Assembly: GCA_964563165.1 (NCBI GenBank)
Contig: CAZLWA010000043.1
Location: 14,462-78,461 of the forward strand
DNA length: 64,000 nt
Direction of reading: 5' to 3'
Source: CAZLWA01 sp964563165
GTDB taxonomy: Bacteria; CLD3; SB21
Position numbers and translations under genes: made by a program. Position 1 is the first letter of the stretch, and each line of letters begins with the position of its first letter. Shown piece after piece: positions 23,331 through 32,353 of the stretch. Under the pieces are notes generated by a model that saw nothing but the letters and a program-made list of their open reading frames with translations, did not search any database and was not told the origin of the DNA.

Positions 23331-24251
23331 ATGGAGCTACAGGGCCGTCATTTGCTCGGACTGAAGGGAATGAGCAAAGAAGAGATCGAGTTAATTCTCG
23401 ATACGGCATTGTCATTTAAAGAAGTTCTCAATCGTCCGGTCAAGAAAGTCCCGGCCCTGCAGGGCTATACGATAGTTAATTTGTTCTTTGAACCCTCCAC
23501 CCGCACGCGAATTTCATTTGAGTTGGCGCAAAAACGGCTGTCGGTAGACACGATCAATTTCACCCCAAGCGGCAGCAGTACTTCCAAAGGTGAAACTCTG
23601 AAGGATACCGCACGAAACATCGAGGCGATGAAGGTGGAAATGGTGGTTGTAAGGCATGGTTCAGCCGGTGCGGCGCAATTTTTGTCGGAACGTTTGCAGG
23701 CAAAAGTGATCAATGCCGGAGACGGTGCGCACGAGCACCCGACCCAGGGCCTTCTGGATATTCTCACTCTGAAAGAAAAATTCGGCGATCTGAATAAGGT
23801 GCGCGTGGTGATCGTCGGCGATATTGCGCACAGCCGGGTGGCCAAATCAAATATTTACGGTTTGAAAACCATGGGTGCGGAGGTCGCGGTTTGCGGACCG
23901 CCGACGTTCATGCCCCGCGAACTTGGCCGCATGGGCGTGCGAATTTATAATCATATTACCGAGGCGATAAGGAATACGGATGTGCTCAATGTCTTACGCA
24001 TTCAGATCGAACGTCAAACGTTGGGATTGTTTCCCTCATCGCGCGAATATCATGAGAAATTCGGGATCACGAAGGACAAATTAGCGCATGCCGGCAATGC
24101 CATTACGATCATGCACCCGGGGCCGATCAATCGCGGACTGGAATTGGACAGCGACGTAGCCGACGGCGAACATTCGGTGATACTGGATCAAGTGCTGAAT
24201 GGCGTGGCCGTCCGCATGGCGGTTTTGTATTTGTTGAGCCTGAAAAAATAA
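23331..24251 (+). CDS. pyrB: Aspartate carbamoyltransferase catalytic subunit
   Basis: It joins carbamoyl phosphate and aspartate in the first committed step of pyrimidine synthesis. The 306-residue protein shows the carbamoyl-phosphate loop EPSTRTRISFE, then VRHGSAGAAQFL, HEHPTQGLLDI and the C-terminal HPGPINRG, as expected for a class without fused partners. Length is normal. No pyrI regulatory subunit or pyrC follows; the next gene, 12 nt on, is rfbB. carA lies 36 kb away in this window. AAGGA abuts the ATG, an unusually short spacing. Confidence 0.97.
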   Translation: MELQGRHLLGLKGMSKEEIELILDTALSFKEVLNRPVKKVPALQGYTIVNLFFEPSTRTRISFELAQKRLSVDTINFTPSGSSTSKGETLKDTARNIEAMKVEMVVVRHGSAGAAQFLSERLQAKVINAGDGAHEHPTQGLLDILTLKEKFGDLNKVRVVIVGDIAHSRVAKSNIYGLKTMGAEVAVCGPPTFMPRELGRMGVRIYNHITEAIRNTDVLNVLRIQIERQTLGLFPSSREYHEKFGITKDKLAHAGNAITIMHPGPINRGLELDSDVADGEHSVILDQVLNGVAVRMAVLYLLSLKK

Positions 24252-24263
24252 AAGGAGAAGCGT

Positions 24264-25274
24264 GTGCAGTCCATTTTGGTAACCGGCGGAGCGGGATTTA
24301 TCGGGAGCAATTTTGTCCGCCACATGCTGAATACCTATCCTTCGTACCGCATTGTTGTTTTGGATGCGCTGACCTATGCGGGGAACCGCGAGAATCTGGC
24401 GGAATTTGAAAAAGATCCGCGTTATCTTTTTTATCACGGAAATATCTGCGATCGTGTGATCGTGGACCGGCTGGTTTCAAATGCGGATGCGGTGGTCAAT
24501 TTCGCGGCGGAGACGCACGTGGATCGTTCCATTCATGAAGCGGATTCTTTCGTCCAGACCGATGTGATGGGAACGCTGGTGCTTCTGGAAGCGGCGAAAA
24601 AATACAAAATCGAGCGCTATGTTCAAATCTCCACGGATGAAGTGTACGGGTCGATCGAAAAAGGCGCATTTACCGAAACGCATCCCCTCGCGCCGAACAG
24701 TCCGTATTCAGCCAGCAAGTCCGGCGGTGATCTGATGGTGCGCGCGCATTACCAGACGTACGGCACCCCGACGTTGATCACGCGTGCGTCGAATAATTAC
24801 GGCCCCTACCAATATCCGGAAAAATTGATCCCGTTCTTTGTAACAAATGCCATCGATAATTTGCCCTTGCCGCTGTACGGAGACGGATTAAATGTCCGGG
24901 ATTGGCTATACGTGGATGACCACTGTAAAGGCGTGGACTACGTTTTGCACCACGGAAAAATCGGCGAAGTTTATAATATCGGCGGCGGGAACGAAAAAAC
25001 GAACCTGGAAATCACGAACCTCATTTTGAAATCGTTGAATAAGCCGGGTACGCTGATAAAGGGAGTCGCCGATCGTCCGGGCCATGACCGGCGTTATGCG
25101 GTGGACACCGCCAAAATCCGGCAGCTTGGCTGGAAGCCGGCCTGCCGTTTTGAGGAGGCCCTTGCCGAGACGATTCAGTGGTACGTGAAAAATGAGCCGT
25201 GGTGGCGTAAGATCAAGGAGAAACAAAAAGCGTTTCAGGAATTTCTGAAAAAAAATTATGAAGATAGAAAGTAA
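24264..25274 (+). CDS. rfbB: dTDP-glucose 4,6-dehydratase
   Basis: A 336-residue short-chain dehydrogenase of the extended type that converts dTDP-glucose to dTDP-4-keto-6-deoxyglucose on the way to dTDP-rhamnose and other deoxysugars of surface glycans. The Rossmann motif GGAGFIGSNF is at residues 8-17. The catalytic pair is in YSASKSG, with STDEVYGS providing Thr-Asp-Glu, and RASNNYGPYQYPEKLIP is the family hallmark. The start codon is GTG, with AAGGAG upstream. rfbA, rfbC and rfbD are not nearby, so the rest of the pathway is elsewhere. It lies 12 nt after pyrB, probably in one transcript. Confidence 0.95.
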   Translation: MQSILVTGGAGFIGSNFVRHMLNTYPSYRIVVLDALTYAGNRENLAEFEKDPRYLFYHGNICDRVIVDRLVSNADAVVNFAAETHVDRSIHEADSFVQTDVMGTLVLLEAAKKYKIERYVQISTDEVYGSIEKGAFTETHPLAPNSPYSASKSGGDLMVRAHYQTYGTPTLITRASNNYGPYQYPEKLIPFFVTNAIDNLPLPLYGDGLNVRDWLYVDDHCKGVDYVLHHGKIGEVYNIGGGNEKTNLEITNLILKSLNKPGTLIKGVADRPGHDRRYAVDTAKIRQLGWKPACRFEEALAETIQWYVKNEPWWRKIKEKQKAFQEFLKKNYEDRK

Positions 25275-25285
25275 ACCTTATTTCA

Positions 25286-25315
25286 GTCGGACTTCGATGA
25301 GCGGGCCCGTCCGAC
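25286..25315. repeat. GTCGGAC/GTCCGAC stem-loop after rfbB
   Basis: GTCGGAC (25286-25292) and GTCCGAC (25309-25315) are perfectly complementary over a 16-nt loop, between rfbB and the cNMP-binding gene. No T-run follows, so it may be an RNA-processing or stability hairpin rather than a terminator. Confidence 0.4.
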
Positions 25316-25341
25316 GTCACACTTCAACTCATTAAGAATTT

Positions 25342-25815
25342 ATGCCGACACCCAAAGAAAAATCATTGGAAGATCTGATCAAAAGCGTAGAAATTTTTGA
25401 CGGATTGGAGACGCGCGATATTAATAAGGTCCTCAAAGTCGCGGCCGGAAAAAAATACGAAAAGGATCAGATCATTTTCAATGAAGGCGATCTGGGGGAT
25501 TGTTTCTATCTGATCATCGAGGGCTCGGTGCGCGTGATCAAGAGATTGGACCGGGATAAAATTGAAGAAGTGGCGACGCTCAAAACGGGAGATTATTTCG
25601 GCGAGATGTCATTGCTCGACGGCGAACCGCGCTCCGCTTCCGTGATCGCATTGCAAACGAGTAAACTGCTGGAAGTGAAGAACAGCCAATTTATCAAGAT
25701 CATCATGAACGATGATAATTTCGCACGTAAAGTTCTTTGGGCTTTTTGTACTACCTTCGCACGGCGGCTGCGGGCGACCAATGCGCTTCTCGGACAATTT
25801 GGAAAGAAAAACTAA
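25342..25815 (+). CDS. Cyclic nucleotide-binding domain protein
   Basis: A 157-residue protein that is essentially one cNMP-binding beta-barrel: IIFNEGDLGDCFYLIIEGSVRV and the phosphate-binding cassette FGEMSLLDGEPRSASVIA are clear (about 30-115), followed by the C-helices. There is no DNA-binding helix-turn-helix and no other output domain, so it is not a CRP/FNR regulator. It may respond to cAMP, cGMP or another nucleotide and act by protein contact; partners are unknown. Its 3' end overlaps the convergent PorV/PorQ-like gene by 4 nt, and no terminator is visible between them. Confidence 0.9.
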   Translation: MPTPKEKSLEDLIKSVEIFDGLETRDINKVLKVAAGKKYEKDQIIFNEGDLGDCFYLIIEGSVRVIKRLDRDKIEEVATLKTGDYFGEMSLLDGEPRSASVIALQTSKLLEVKNSQFIKIIMNDDNFARKVLWAFCTTFARRLRATNALLGQFGKKN

Positions 25816-26726
25816 AAATCAAACGCCGCACTGATCCGGTGCGTAGCGCCCAGAGAATTTGAAAACGGCATGTAGCCGTAATCCATACGGATGTTTTTCA
25901 TCACCGTGAGTCCCAATCCGGCCGAAATGCCCCGCGTATCATAACCGAATTGATATCCCGCGCGCACAAAGACCATATCTTTGTAACCGAATTCCGTTCC
26001 TAGGTGTACTCGAAAATTATCATGGATCGGTTTTACAACGTCTGCCGCGACCGTCCAAATGTTTTTCGATTCCTTATCATGAAAAATATCGTACGCCGAT
26101 CCGAATTTCAATACGGCCGGCAACGCGACTCTACTGCTGATAAATTTTCCCGAAAATCCGAAATTGGACATGACGAGACCCAGCCGCAAACGATCGCCCG
26201 TGTTGAAATAATCAGCCGTATGCCAAACACCGAGGTCGAAACCCACGGCCGATACGCTGTTTTGAATGCGTTCATAGATATAATTAACCGTAATACCTGC
26301 AAACCAGCGCGCGTTGATCTTCCGCGCGTAAGTGATACCCAATTCAATTTCGTGCGATGAAAAATATGCCGTGGGTGTCTCGGAAGGAATTTCTCTCTGC
26401 TCGATGCCGTCTACCCCGGTGGAGATATAATGCACGCCAAAGGCATTGGAGCCGCTAACGAACTTGGCGGCAAAAAAATTATGTTGGACATTTTCGATCC
26501 AGTGATTGTAAGTAAACAAAACGCTGCGGCGCTCCTCGACGGCTAATCCCGCAGGATTCCAATACGTAGCCGTTGCGTCGGTCGAGAGGACCGTGGCGGC
26601 CTCACCCATACCCGCTGCACGTCCGCCGATGCCGATCTTTAAGAAAGAAAACCCCGTTTCTCCCGTTCCGGCTGAAAGCAGAGAAGGGTATCCTAAACAA
26701 ACAATTAATATGAATCGCAGTTTCAT
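25812..26726 (-). CDS. PorV/PorQ-family outer-membrane protein
   Basis: A 304-residue protein with a signal peptide (cleavage near LLSAG, about residue 19). Right after it comes the family entry motif GFSFLKIGIGGRAAGMGEAATVLSTDATATYWNPAGL, followed by amphipathic beta strands up to a terminal Phe (AAFDF), typical of an outer-membrane barrel. It is distinct from the PorV-like protein at 21.8 kb and closer in length to PorQ (around 300 residues). PorQ assists cell-surface attachment in type IX secretion, but members of this family also occur without T9SS. It lies 8 nt downstream of dacB. Confidence 0.85.
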   Translation of the reverse strand: MKLRFILIVCLGYPSLLSAGTGETGFSFLKIGIGGRAAGMGEAATVLSTDATATYWNPAGLAVEERRSVLFTYNHWIENVQHNFFAAKFVSGSNAFGVHYISTGVDGIEQREIPSETPTAYFSSHEIELGITYARKINARWFAGITVNYIYERIQNSVSAVGFDLGVWHTADYFNTGDRLRLGLVMSNFGFSGKFISSRVALPAVLKFGSAYDIFHDKESKNIWTVAADVVKPIHDNFRVHLGTEFGYKDMVFVRAGYQFGYDTRGISAGLGLTVMKNIRMDYGYMPFSNSLGATHRISAAFDF

Positions 26727-26734
26727 ACGGGTGA

Positions 26735-28222
26735 TTAATTCCGGGTGAAAGAAGCCAGTTTAACTAGAATCAAATCCTGAATCTTTTCAATTTCCAATTT
26801 ATCCACGGTGAAGTTATTACACAGGATGCTGAATAGCAATTCTTCGTTATCCATCGTTTTGACAAATCCCGAAACCGTTCGTACGTTATGAATGTAGCCG
26901 GTCTTGGCACGCACGTTCTTTTCCGCCGGCGTGTCCTTCATACGGTTTTTTAAGGCGCCGTCCACTCCGGCGATCGGCAACGATTCGTAAAACACCGTTC
27001 CATATTTGTGGCGGCGAATAAATCTGAGGGTTGCGGTAATATCCATCGGTGAAACTAAATTCGATCGCGCATAACCGGATCCGTCGATGATCGCCATCGT
27101 TTCTACCGAAACTCCGATGGATTTTAAGAATTCTTTTTCCAGTGCTTCGGCGCGTTTACCCGTGCCGTGCGAATCCAGGACCGCGGCGACGGTGCGCCAG
27201 GCCTGTTCGGCATAAAGATTTTGACTTTTCTTGTTGATGACTTTCAGGATCTCGGTCAGTTTGGGCGATCGGTAGGAGGCTATTTGAATGACGTTGGAAT
27301 CGGACGGTGTGTAAGAAAAATTCTTCAAGCTGTCTATATCTGCGGCGCCGCTGTCAATGCGGACACCCCGGCTTTGCAGGAGTTCCTTAAGAACCGTCAC
27401 TGTGTAAAGCGTTGGGTTTTCGACGGTCACGTTACCCGTCAGAGTTCCGGCATCCATGAAAATTTTCCCCTCCGCGCGTACCCGGTTGGAGCACCGGTCG
27501 CGGATAAATTCAATATCTCTTGCTTCCGACGGCGTTCCGACGGTCAGAATGCGGTTGGAAATGGTCAGATAACCCGTGTTCGGTGTGATCTTGATTTTAG
27601 CCGGCTGCCCGATCTGAGTCGGCGTGACAAACCAGTCCACGCAATTATCATTAAAACAGAGGCCGCCGACCTGAGCGGAGTACCAATTTGATTCCTCGCT
27701 CCACTCCCAATCCCTCCCGAGAATATCGTCGCCGAAAAAATTGTCATCGCCGATAATTTTTCCCCGAAGGATTCTTATTTTTTTCAAGCTGTCGGCCCAA
27801 TCTTCGAGCGTCTTCGTGACTTTATTTTCGTTAAAACGTCCGGAGATCGTGGGGTCGCCCATACCGCGGACAATAAGATTACCGTTGAACGTCGTGTCAT
27901 TTTCAAAACGGCCCTGCAAAAAAACTCCGGTGGTGTACTGAAAATCCGGCCCTAATCTATCGAGGGCAAAAACGGAAGTGAAAATTTTCATGTTCGACGC
28001 GGGAATGAAGTTCATCTTGGAATTGATATCGCACAGAACCTCATCGGTTTTCAAAGGCTGAATGACGATACCCCACGAGGCGTTTTCAAAGGGTTTTTGA
28101 CGGATGAGCTCCAGAATTTCCTTTTGGAGTTTTTTTTCCGGACGGGGTTTTGTTTGAGAATACAGCGGAGGAAGAAACAGGAATAGAAGCAGTAAATTTA
28201 CGCAGCGTGAATACGTTATCAT
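26735..28222 (-). CDS. dacB: D-alanyl-D-alanine carboxypeptidase/endopeptidase (PBP4, family S13)
   Basis: A 495-residue periplasmic penicillin-binding protein that trims or cleaves peptidoglycan cross-links. A signal peptide ends near LYSQ (residue 23). The three active-site motifs are SNMK (Ser76, Lys79), SQN in KKSQNLYAEQ and KTG in RAKTGYIHN. The large insert between the first two motifs, typical of class C PBP4, is present (GDDNFFGDD, WYSAQVGGLCFNDN). Its neighbours are an FG-GAP surface protein upstream (36 nt) and a PorV/PorQ-like barrel downstream (8 nt), so it belongs to an envelope transcription unit. Confidence 0.95.
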   Translation of the reverse strand: MITYSRCVNLLLLFLFLPPLYSQTKPRPEKKLQKEILELIRQKPFENASWGIVIQPLKTDEVLCDINSKMNFIPASNMKIFTSVFALDRLGPDFQYTTGVFLQGRFENDTTFNGNLIVRGMGDPTISGRFNENKVTKTLEDWADSLKKIRILRGKIIGDDNFFGDDILGRDWEWSEESNWYSAQVGGLCFNDNCVDWFVTPTQIGQPAKIKITPNTGYLTISNRILTVGTPSEARDIEFIRDRCSNRVRAEGKIFMDAGTLTGNVTVENPTLYTVTVLKELLQSRGVRIDSGAADIDSLKNFSYTPSDSNVIQIASYRSPKLTEILKVINKKSQNLYAEQAWRTVAAVLDSHGTGKRAEALEKEFLKSIGVSVETMAIIDGSGYARSNLVSPMDITATLRFIRRHKYGTVFYESLPIAGVDGALKNRMKDTPAEKNVRAKTGYIHNVRTVSGFVKTMDNEELLFSILCNNFTVDKLEIEKIQDLILVKLASFTRN

Positions 28223-28258
28223 GCGATGCCTTAGTAACTCAAAAAAACTTCAGATTTC

Positions 28259-29512
28259 TTATTTTTTCAAACTGCGCGTGGCGATGATGGCGCCCAATTT
28301 GAAATAAAAAACGTATTGGCCGTTGGGAACCTCCGCGTCGTTCTCATCCGTACCGTTCCATTCCAGCGTAAACTGGCCTTCGGGGAGGTCCTTGTCAAAT
28401 TCAAAATATTTTCGAATAGATTTGCCGGTGGAATCATAGAGGTACATGCTGACATTCTTATACGAAGCCAAGATACCGACGTCTGCGGTATTCGGTTTGG
28501 AATAATTGTCCTCATACAACAATACAATTTTCGCCTGACTCAATACACCGCCGCCTGCCGCCGCCGTATTTTGGTTCAAATAAATGAGAACCTGCGAATT
28601 GACGGAATCCAGGACTGCAATATCGGTTTTTTTGTCTTTGTTAAAATCGCCCAACGCAAACGCCGTGGCGCCCGCAGGAGCTTTTAAGCGAGCCACTTTA
28701 TTCAGAATAAGGCCGTTGCTTTCGGCTAAATGTATTCGAATTTCTGCGGCCGAACGATTGAATGAAACTGCATCTTCAAATCCGTCGCCGTCCATATCGG
28801 CGAGAACGGCAAATTCCGGATGCGTCAGCATATTTATTTTTACGCCGCTAAATTCCCATTTGTAATTTTTATTTTCATCCGCACCCAGAATGGATACATC
28901 CGACGTGTCGCTGTAGGTGACCAGCATGTTTGCAAACCCGCCGTTTGCATAATCGTTGACCCGCAGGCATATCGGCTGCGAATCCAGAACCTTCGTTGCA
29001 ACGAGTTTATAGCTGCCGCCCTTGAACACATTCAATTCTTTCGTTGCCCGGACGAGAACTGCCAGATCCCATTTCCCGTCCTTATTGAAATCCCCGACGC
29101 CGACGGCACCAGGTTCCCCTTTGATCTTGATCGGGTCTTTCGTTTTGAAACTGCTTTTCTGATTAATAAGGATGGTGACGGTTTGTGCAACGCTGTTGCA
29201 GGTGACGATATCAAGCAGCCCGTCATTGTCGATGTCGACAATTTGAATGCAGACGGGATACTTGCCGGCGGGCAAGTCTATTTTGTTCTTGAAGGTGCCA
29301 TCCCCTTTGCCGTAGAGGATCGAAATAATACCCTGTCCGTCGAGATCGTTCTTTCCTCCGACAACGACGTCTGTGATGCCGTCAATATTGAGATCCGCAG
29401 AAGCCATCGCAGCGGGTGAGAAATAAATATTGGACGGGACGCTGTTGGTAAACAGCTCTTGGGAGAACAGGGAAGGAATAAGAATAAAAAAAAGCCATGT
29501 ACTCTTCATCAT
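28259..29512 (-). CDS. Secreted FG-GAP/VCBS repeat protein with FlgD-like C-terminal domain
   Basis: A 417-residue exported protein. I start at ATG 29512, where a signal peptide (about 18 residues, ending LFSQ) begins directly. Five or six repeats of the Ca-binding FG-GAP type are visible (ADLNIDGITDVVVGG, DIDNDGLLDIVTC, DFNKDGKWDLAVL, DMDGDGFEDAVSF, DFNKDKKTDIAVLD), which would fold as a beta propeller. The end (LEWNGTDENDAEVPNGQYVFYFKLG) is a FlgD-type Ig-like domain common at the C-terminus of FCB surface proteins. It lacks the type A sorting signature of the M6-like protein. It is likely a surface or periplasmic binding protein with unknown ligand. Confidence 0.82.
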   Translation of the reverse strand: MMKSTWLFFILIPSLFSQELFTNSVPSNIYFSPAAMASADLNIDGITDVVVGGKNDLDGQGIISILYGKGDGTFKNKIDLPAGKYPVCIQIVDIDNDGLLDIVTCNSVAQTVTILINQKSSFKTKDPIKIKGEPGAVGVGDFNKDGKWDLAVLVRATKELNVFKGGSYKLVATKVLDSQPICLRVNDYANGGFANMLVTYSDTSDVSILGADENKNYKWEFSGVKINMLTHPEFAVLADMDGDGFEDAVSFNRSAAEIRIHLAESNGLILNKVARLKAPAGATAFALGDFNKDKKTDIAVLDSVNSQVLIYLNQNTAAAGGGVLSQAKIVLLYEDNYSKPNTADVGILASYKNVSMYLYDSTGKSIRKYFEFDKDLPEGQFTLEWNGTDENDAEVPNGQYVFYFKLGAIIATRSLKK

Positions 29513-29540
29513 GAATAACAAACCGTTAGCGCGGAGCGAT

Positions 29541-31412
29541 CTACCGATTGAGTTTCCGACTATCACCGTCGCGCAGTGTAATGTGACTGGCATCAAAAAA
29601 TTCAAGAAGGGATATGGCAAATTTTCGACTGGTCTGTAGTTGTTCTTTGAAATTGATGACGGTAATATCCCCATTTTTGCCAATAAAATCAATAAGTATT
29701 TGCCGCGCGCGATCCACCGCAGAGGAGTGGAAATAGATTTTTTCGCCGGTTTTGACGGCTTTGTTCAACCGCACCATCAATGCGATCAACCGGGTTAATT
29801 CGGGAGGTTTCAAATTCATCTCGGTTCCCAACGATTCAAGCGCCGGCGGCGAGAAAAGGTTCTCGATCAACCTGTTTTCAATGCGATTCAAGAGAGGTTC
29901 ATCTTTCGGATTCACTGTGAGGCGATGGCCCTCCAGATGTATCCATTCATGGGTGTCCGACAGTACGCGATCGCGCTCCAATCGTTCAATCACCGCTTGA
30001 AACATTTCATCCTGCATATTCTCAAAATATCTCATTTTAAATTCGGTCGTGCGAATGGCATTTTCGGACGGATGTTCACGAAGAAAGGATTGCAGAGCGT
30101 AAATGAGTTTCGCCTGAAGTTCGGAAAAGTGGAGCGCATCACAGACGATCCCATCGGACAAGAAGACAATCCTGTTGTTCTTCTGAATAGCTTCCAGCGC
30201 ATTCCGGGCAACGCTTGGCAGACAGCCCATGACGGATATGATATGTTTCAGTGAAACGATTTTATGGTGATAAATAAAAAAGGCCATCCGGTCTGAGAGG
30301 CTTTCTGTCTCCAGGCTCTTGAGATAATCTACGGGGACCGCTTTTTCTTTTTGGCTCTGATCCAAAACCATGCCACCGCCCACGGTTGCGGAAGAATTGA
30401 ACTCACGGATAATGAACCGGTCTCCAAAGACGCATGTCAATGGCTCATCCACCGCGATGCGCACGTACCCGCTATTTCCCGGAATCAGAGGCTCATCACC
30501 GGCCGTTTGAATTTTTCCGAATCTCTCAGCCGTTCCGATGAGCAGGCGAATGCGCACCGGGCTCTTGAGGGATTTGGCCGAGCTGTTCAGCATATGGATT
30601 TTTGCGTAAAAAGAATGCGTCAACGCCAAATAATCCGGCTCGATCAAAACGTGTCCGCGGCGTATCTCGTTTTTGTCTACCGACGATAGATTAATTGCCG
30701 CCCGATCTCCGGCCGTCACACGGCCCACCGCACGCGTATGCTTTTGCAGCCCGCGCACGCGAACGGGCTTCTGGTCGGGCTGCCATGCTAAATAGTCGCC
30801 CACTTTCACGGAACCGGATAAAACCGTCCCGGTCACCACCGTGCCATATCCTTTCATGGAAAAGCTTCGGTCCACATTCATTCGAAAAAAACCGCGATCA
30901 TCATTCGGAACCGGGCGCTGCGAAACGTGTTCCAGATACGCTGTCAATTCCCCGATTCCTTCTTTCGTGACGGAAGAAACTCTGAATATCTTTCCGGCGG
31001 AAAAAATTGTTGGCTCTAAAAAGATTCTTATTTCGGCTTCAACTTCATTCAGCCGGTTGCTTTCAACGGTGTCGATTTTTGTTATCACGACGGCGCCGTG
31101 CGGGATCTGCAGGAGCTGCAGAATTTCAAGGTGCTCACGTGTCTGCGGCATGATACCGTCGTCTGCGGCGATCACCAGCAGCACAAAATCGATGGCGCTC
31201 ACGCCGGCGACCATGTTGCGGATAAATTTTTCATGGCCCGGCACATCAATAATCGTGATGTGGTCCTTCCAGTAGGCAAATCCGAGGTCAATCGTGATGC
31301 CCCGCAGCTTTTCTTCTTTCAGGCGATCCGTATCGATACCCGTTAAGGCCTTTACCAATGAGGTTTTTCCGTGATCAATATGTCCGGCCGTGCCGATGAT
31401 GAAATGTCGCAC
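29541..31412 (-). CDS. selB: Selenocysteine-specific translation elongation factor
   Basis: A 623-residue GTPase that brings Sec-tRNA to UGA codons with SECIS elements. The G domain has GHIDHGKT (10-17), RGITIDLGF, DVPGHEKF and ITKID. EF-Tu-like domains II and III follow (GYGTVVTGTVLSG; GHVLIEPDYLALTHSF), and about 250 C-terminal residues form the winged-helix array that reads the mRNA hairpin. The length matches SelB. The start is GTG at 31412; no Shine-Dalgarno exists because a 14-bp tandem repeat begins 2 nt upstream. selA, selD, tRNA-Sec and any selenoprotein gene are absent from this window. It probably heads a transcript with the FG-GAP, dacB and PorV/PorQ-like genes. Confidence 0.95.
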   Translation of the reverse strand: MRHFIIGTAGHIDHGKTSLVKALTGIDTDRLKEEKLRGITIDLGFAYWKDHITIIDVPGHEKFIRNMVAGVSAIDFVLLVIAADDGIMPQTREHLEILQLLQIPHGAVVITKIDTVESNRLNEVEAEIRIFLEPTIFSAGKIFRVSSVTKEGIGELTAYLEHVSQRPVPNDDRGFFRMNVDRSFSMKGYGTVVTGTVLSGSVKVGDYLAWQPDQKPVRVRGLQKHTRAVGRVTAGDRAAINLSSVDKNEIRRGHVLIEPDYLALTHSFYAKIHMLNSSAKSLKSPVRIRLLIGTAERFGKIQTAGDEPLIPGNSGYVRIAVDEPLTCVFGDRFIIREFNSSATVGGGMVLDQSQKEKAVPVDYLKSLETESLSDRMAFFIYHHKIVSLKHIISVMGCLPSVARNALEAIQKNNRIVFLSDGIVCDALHFSELQAKLIYALQSFLREHPSENAIRTTEFKMRYFENMQDEMFQAVIERLERDRVLSDTHEWIHLEGHRLTVNPKDEPLLNRIENRLIENLFSPPALESLGTEMNLKPPELTRLIALMVRLNKAVKTGEKIYFHSSAVDRARQILIDFIGKNGDITVINFKEQLQTSRKFAISLLEFFDASHITLRDGDSRKLNR

Positions 31413-31413
31413 A

Positions 31414-31497
31414 ATGAATAATGAGTAATGAATAATGAGTAATGAATAATGAGTAATGAATAATGAGTAATGAATAATGAGTAATGAATAATGGGAA
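31414..31497. repeat. Tandem repeat, six copies of a 14-bp unit
   Basis: The unit ATGAATAATGAGTA is repeated five times exactly and a sixth time with two changes (31484-31497). It begins 2 nt from the selB start codon and therefore fills the selB 5' leader. On the selB-coding strand the unit contains no stop codon in any frame. This is a variable-number type array, not a CRISPR: there are no spacers. Confidence 0.95.
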
Positions 31498-31642
31498 ATT
31501 ACTAAAGGCCAATGGCTAAGCGCTAATGGCTGTTATTAACGTAAAATAAATTTCAGTCAGATTCAACGGAGTAAAATATTGATTCTCTTTGCTAAATTGT
31601 CTACCTTCATGAAATAAACTTTAGAATTAGAATTATTGTCTT

Positions 31643-32305
31643 ATGGCACTCATTGCACCATCGATTCTATCGGCTGATTTTGCGAATCTGGAGCGCGACG
31701 TAAGGATGGCGGAAGAAGGCGGCGCGGATTGGCTCCACGTGGACGTCATGGACGGCCATTTTGTACCCAATATCACGATCGGTCCCGTGGTCGTGGAACA
31801 TCTGCGCAAAGTCACCAAACTGCCTCTGGACGTGCATTTGATGATTGAAAACCCGGATCGCTATGTTCAGGATTTCCGTCACGCCGGCGCAGATATCATT
31901 TCCGTTCATCAGGAAGCCTGCATTCATCTCCATCGCACGCTGCATTTCATCCGCAGCACGGGCGCCAAGGCGGGAGTGGTACTCAATCCGGCCACGTCCC
32001 ATGAATCCCTGCAGTACGTCCTCGACGACGTGGACTTGATCTTGGTCATGTCGGTCAATCCCGGATTCGGCGGACAGGAATTCATAAAATCGTCCGTTCA
32101 GAAAATTCAGGCGATTTCCAAGATGATCGGCTCAAGAAAGATTGTTATCGAAGTCGACGGGGGTGTTAATGATTCCACGGGGCAGCAAGTGGTCAGTGCC
32201 GGCGCGAATGTACTTGTAGCGGGTTCTTATATTTTCGGCGCCGCCGACATGAAAAAAAATATTGTCAAATTAAAAAACCTTTCTCCGAATTCGAGAGTTG
32301 TATAG
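31643..32305 (+). CDS. rpe: Ribulose-phosphate 3-epimerase
   Basis: A 220-residue TIM-barrel enzyme that interconverts ribulose-5-phosphate and xylulose-5-phosphate in the pentose phosphate pathway. The family motifs are ILSADFANLERDV, WLHVDVMDGHFVPN (His and Asp metal ligands), DVHLMIENP, SVNPGFGGQEFI and EVDGGVN. Length and start are standard. It is the first gene of a rightward run (rpe, FAD subunit, TonB-like, purD, amidase) and faces away from selB. Confidence 0.97.
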   Translation: MALIAPSILSADFANLERDVRMAEEGGADWLHVDVMDGHFVPNITIGPVVVEHLRKVTKLPLDVHLMIENPDRYVQDFRHAGADIISVHQEACIHLHRTLHFIRSTGAKAGVVLNPATSHESLQYVLDDVDLILVMSVNPGFGGQEFIKSSVQKIQAISKMIGSRKIVIEVDGGVNDSTGQQVVSAGANVLVAGSYIFGAADMKKNIVKLKNLSPNSRVV

Positions 32306-32353
32306 TCCGGGTCCATAGACAGGCCTAACAGATAGATTGGAAATAATGATCGT

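Noticed and set aside
31414..31497. Possible CRISPR array
   Set aside because: The 14-bp units are directly adjacent with no spacers, and no cas gene is present.
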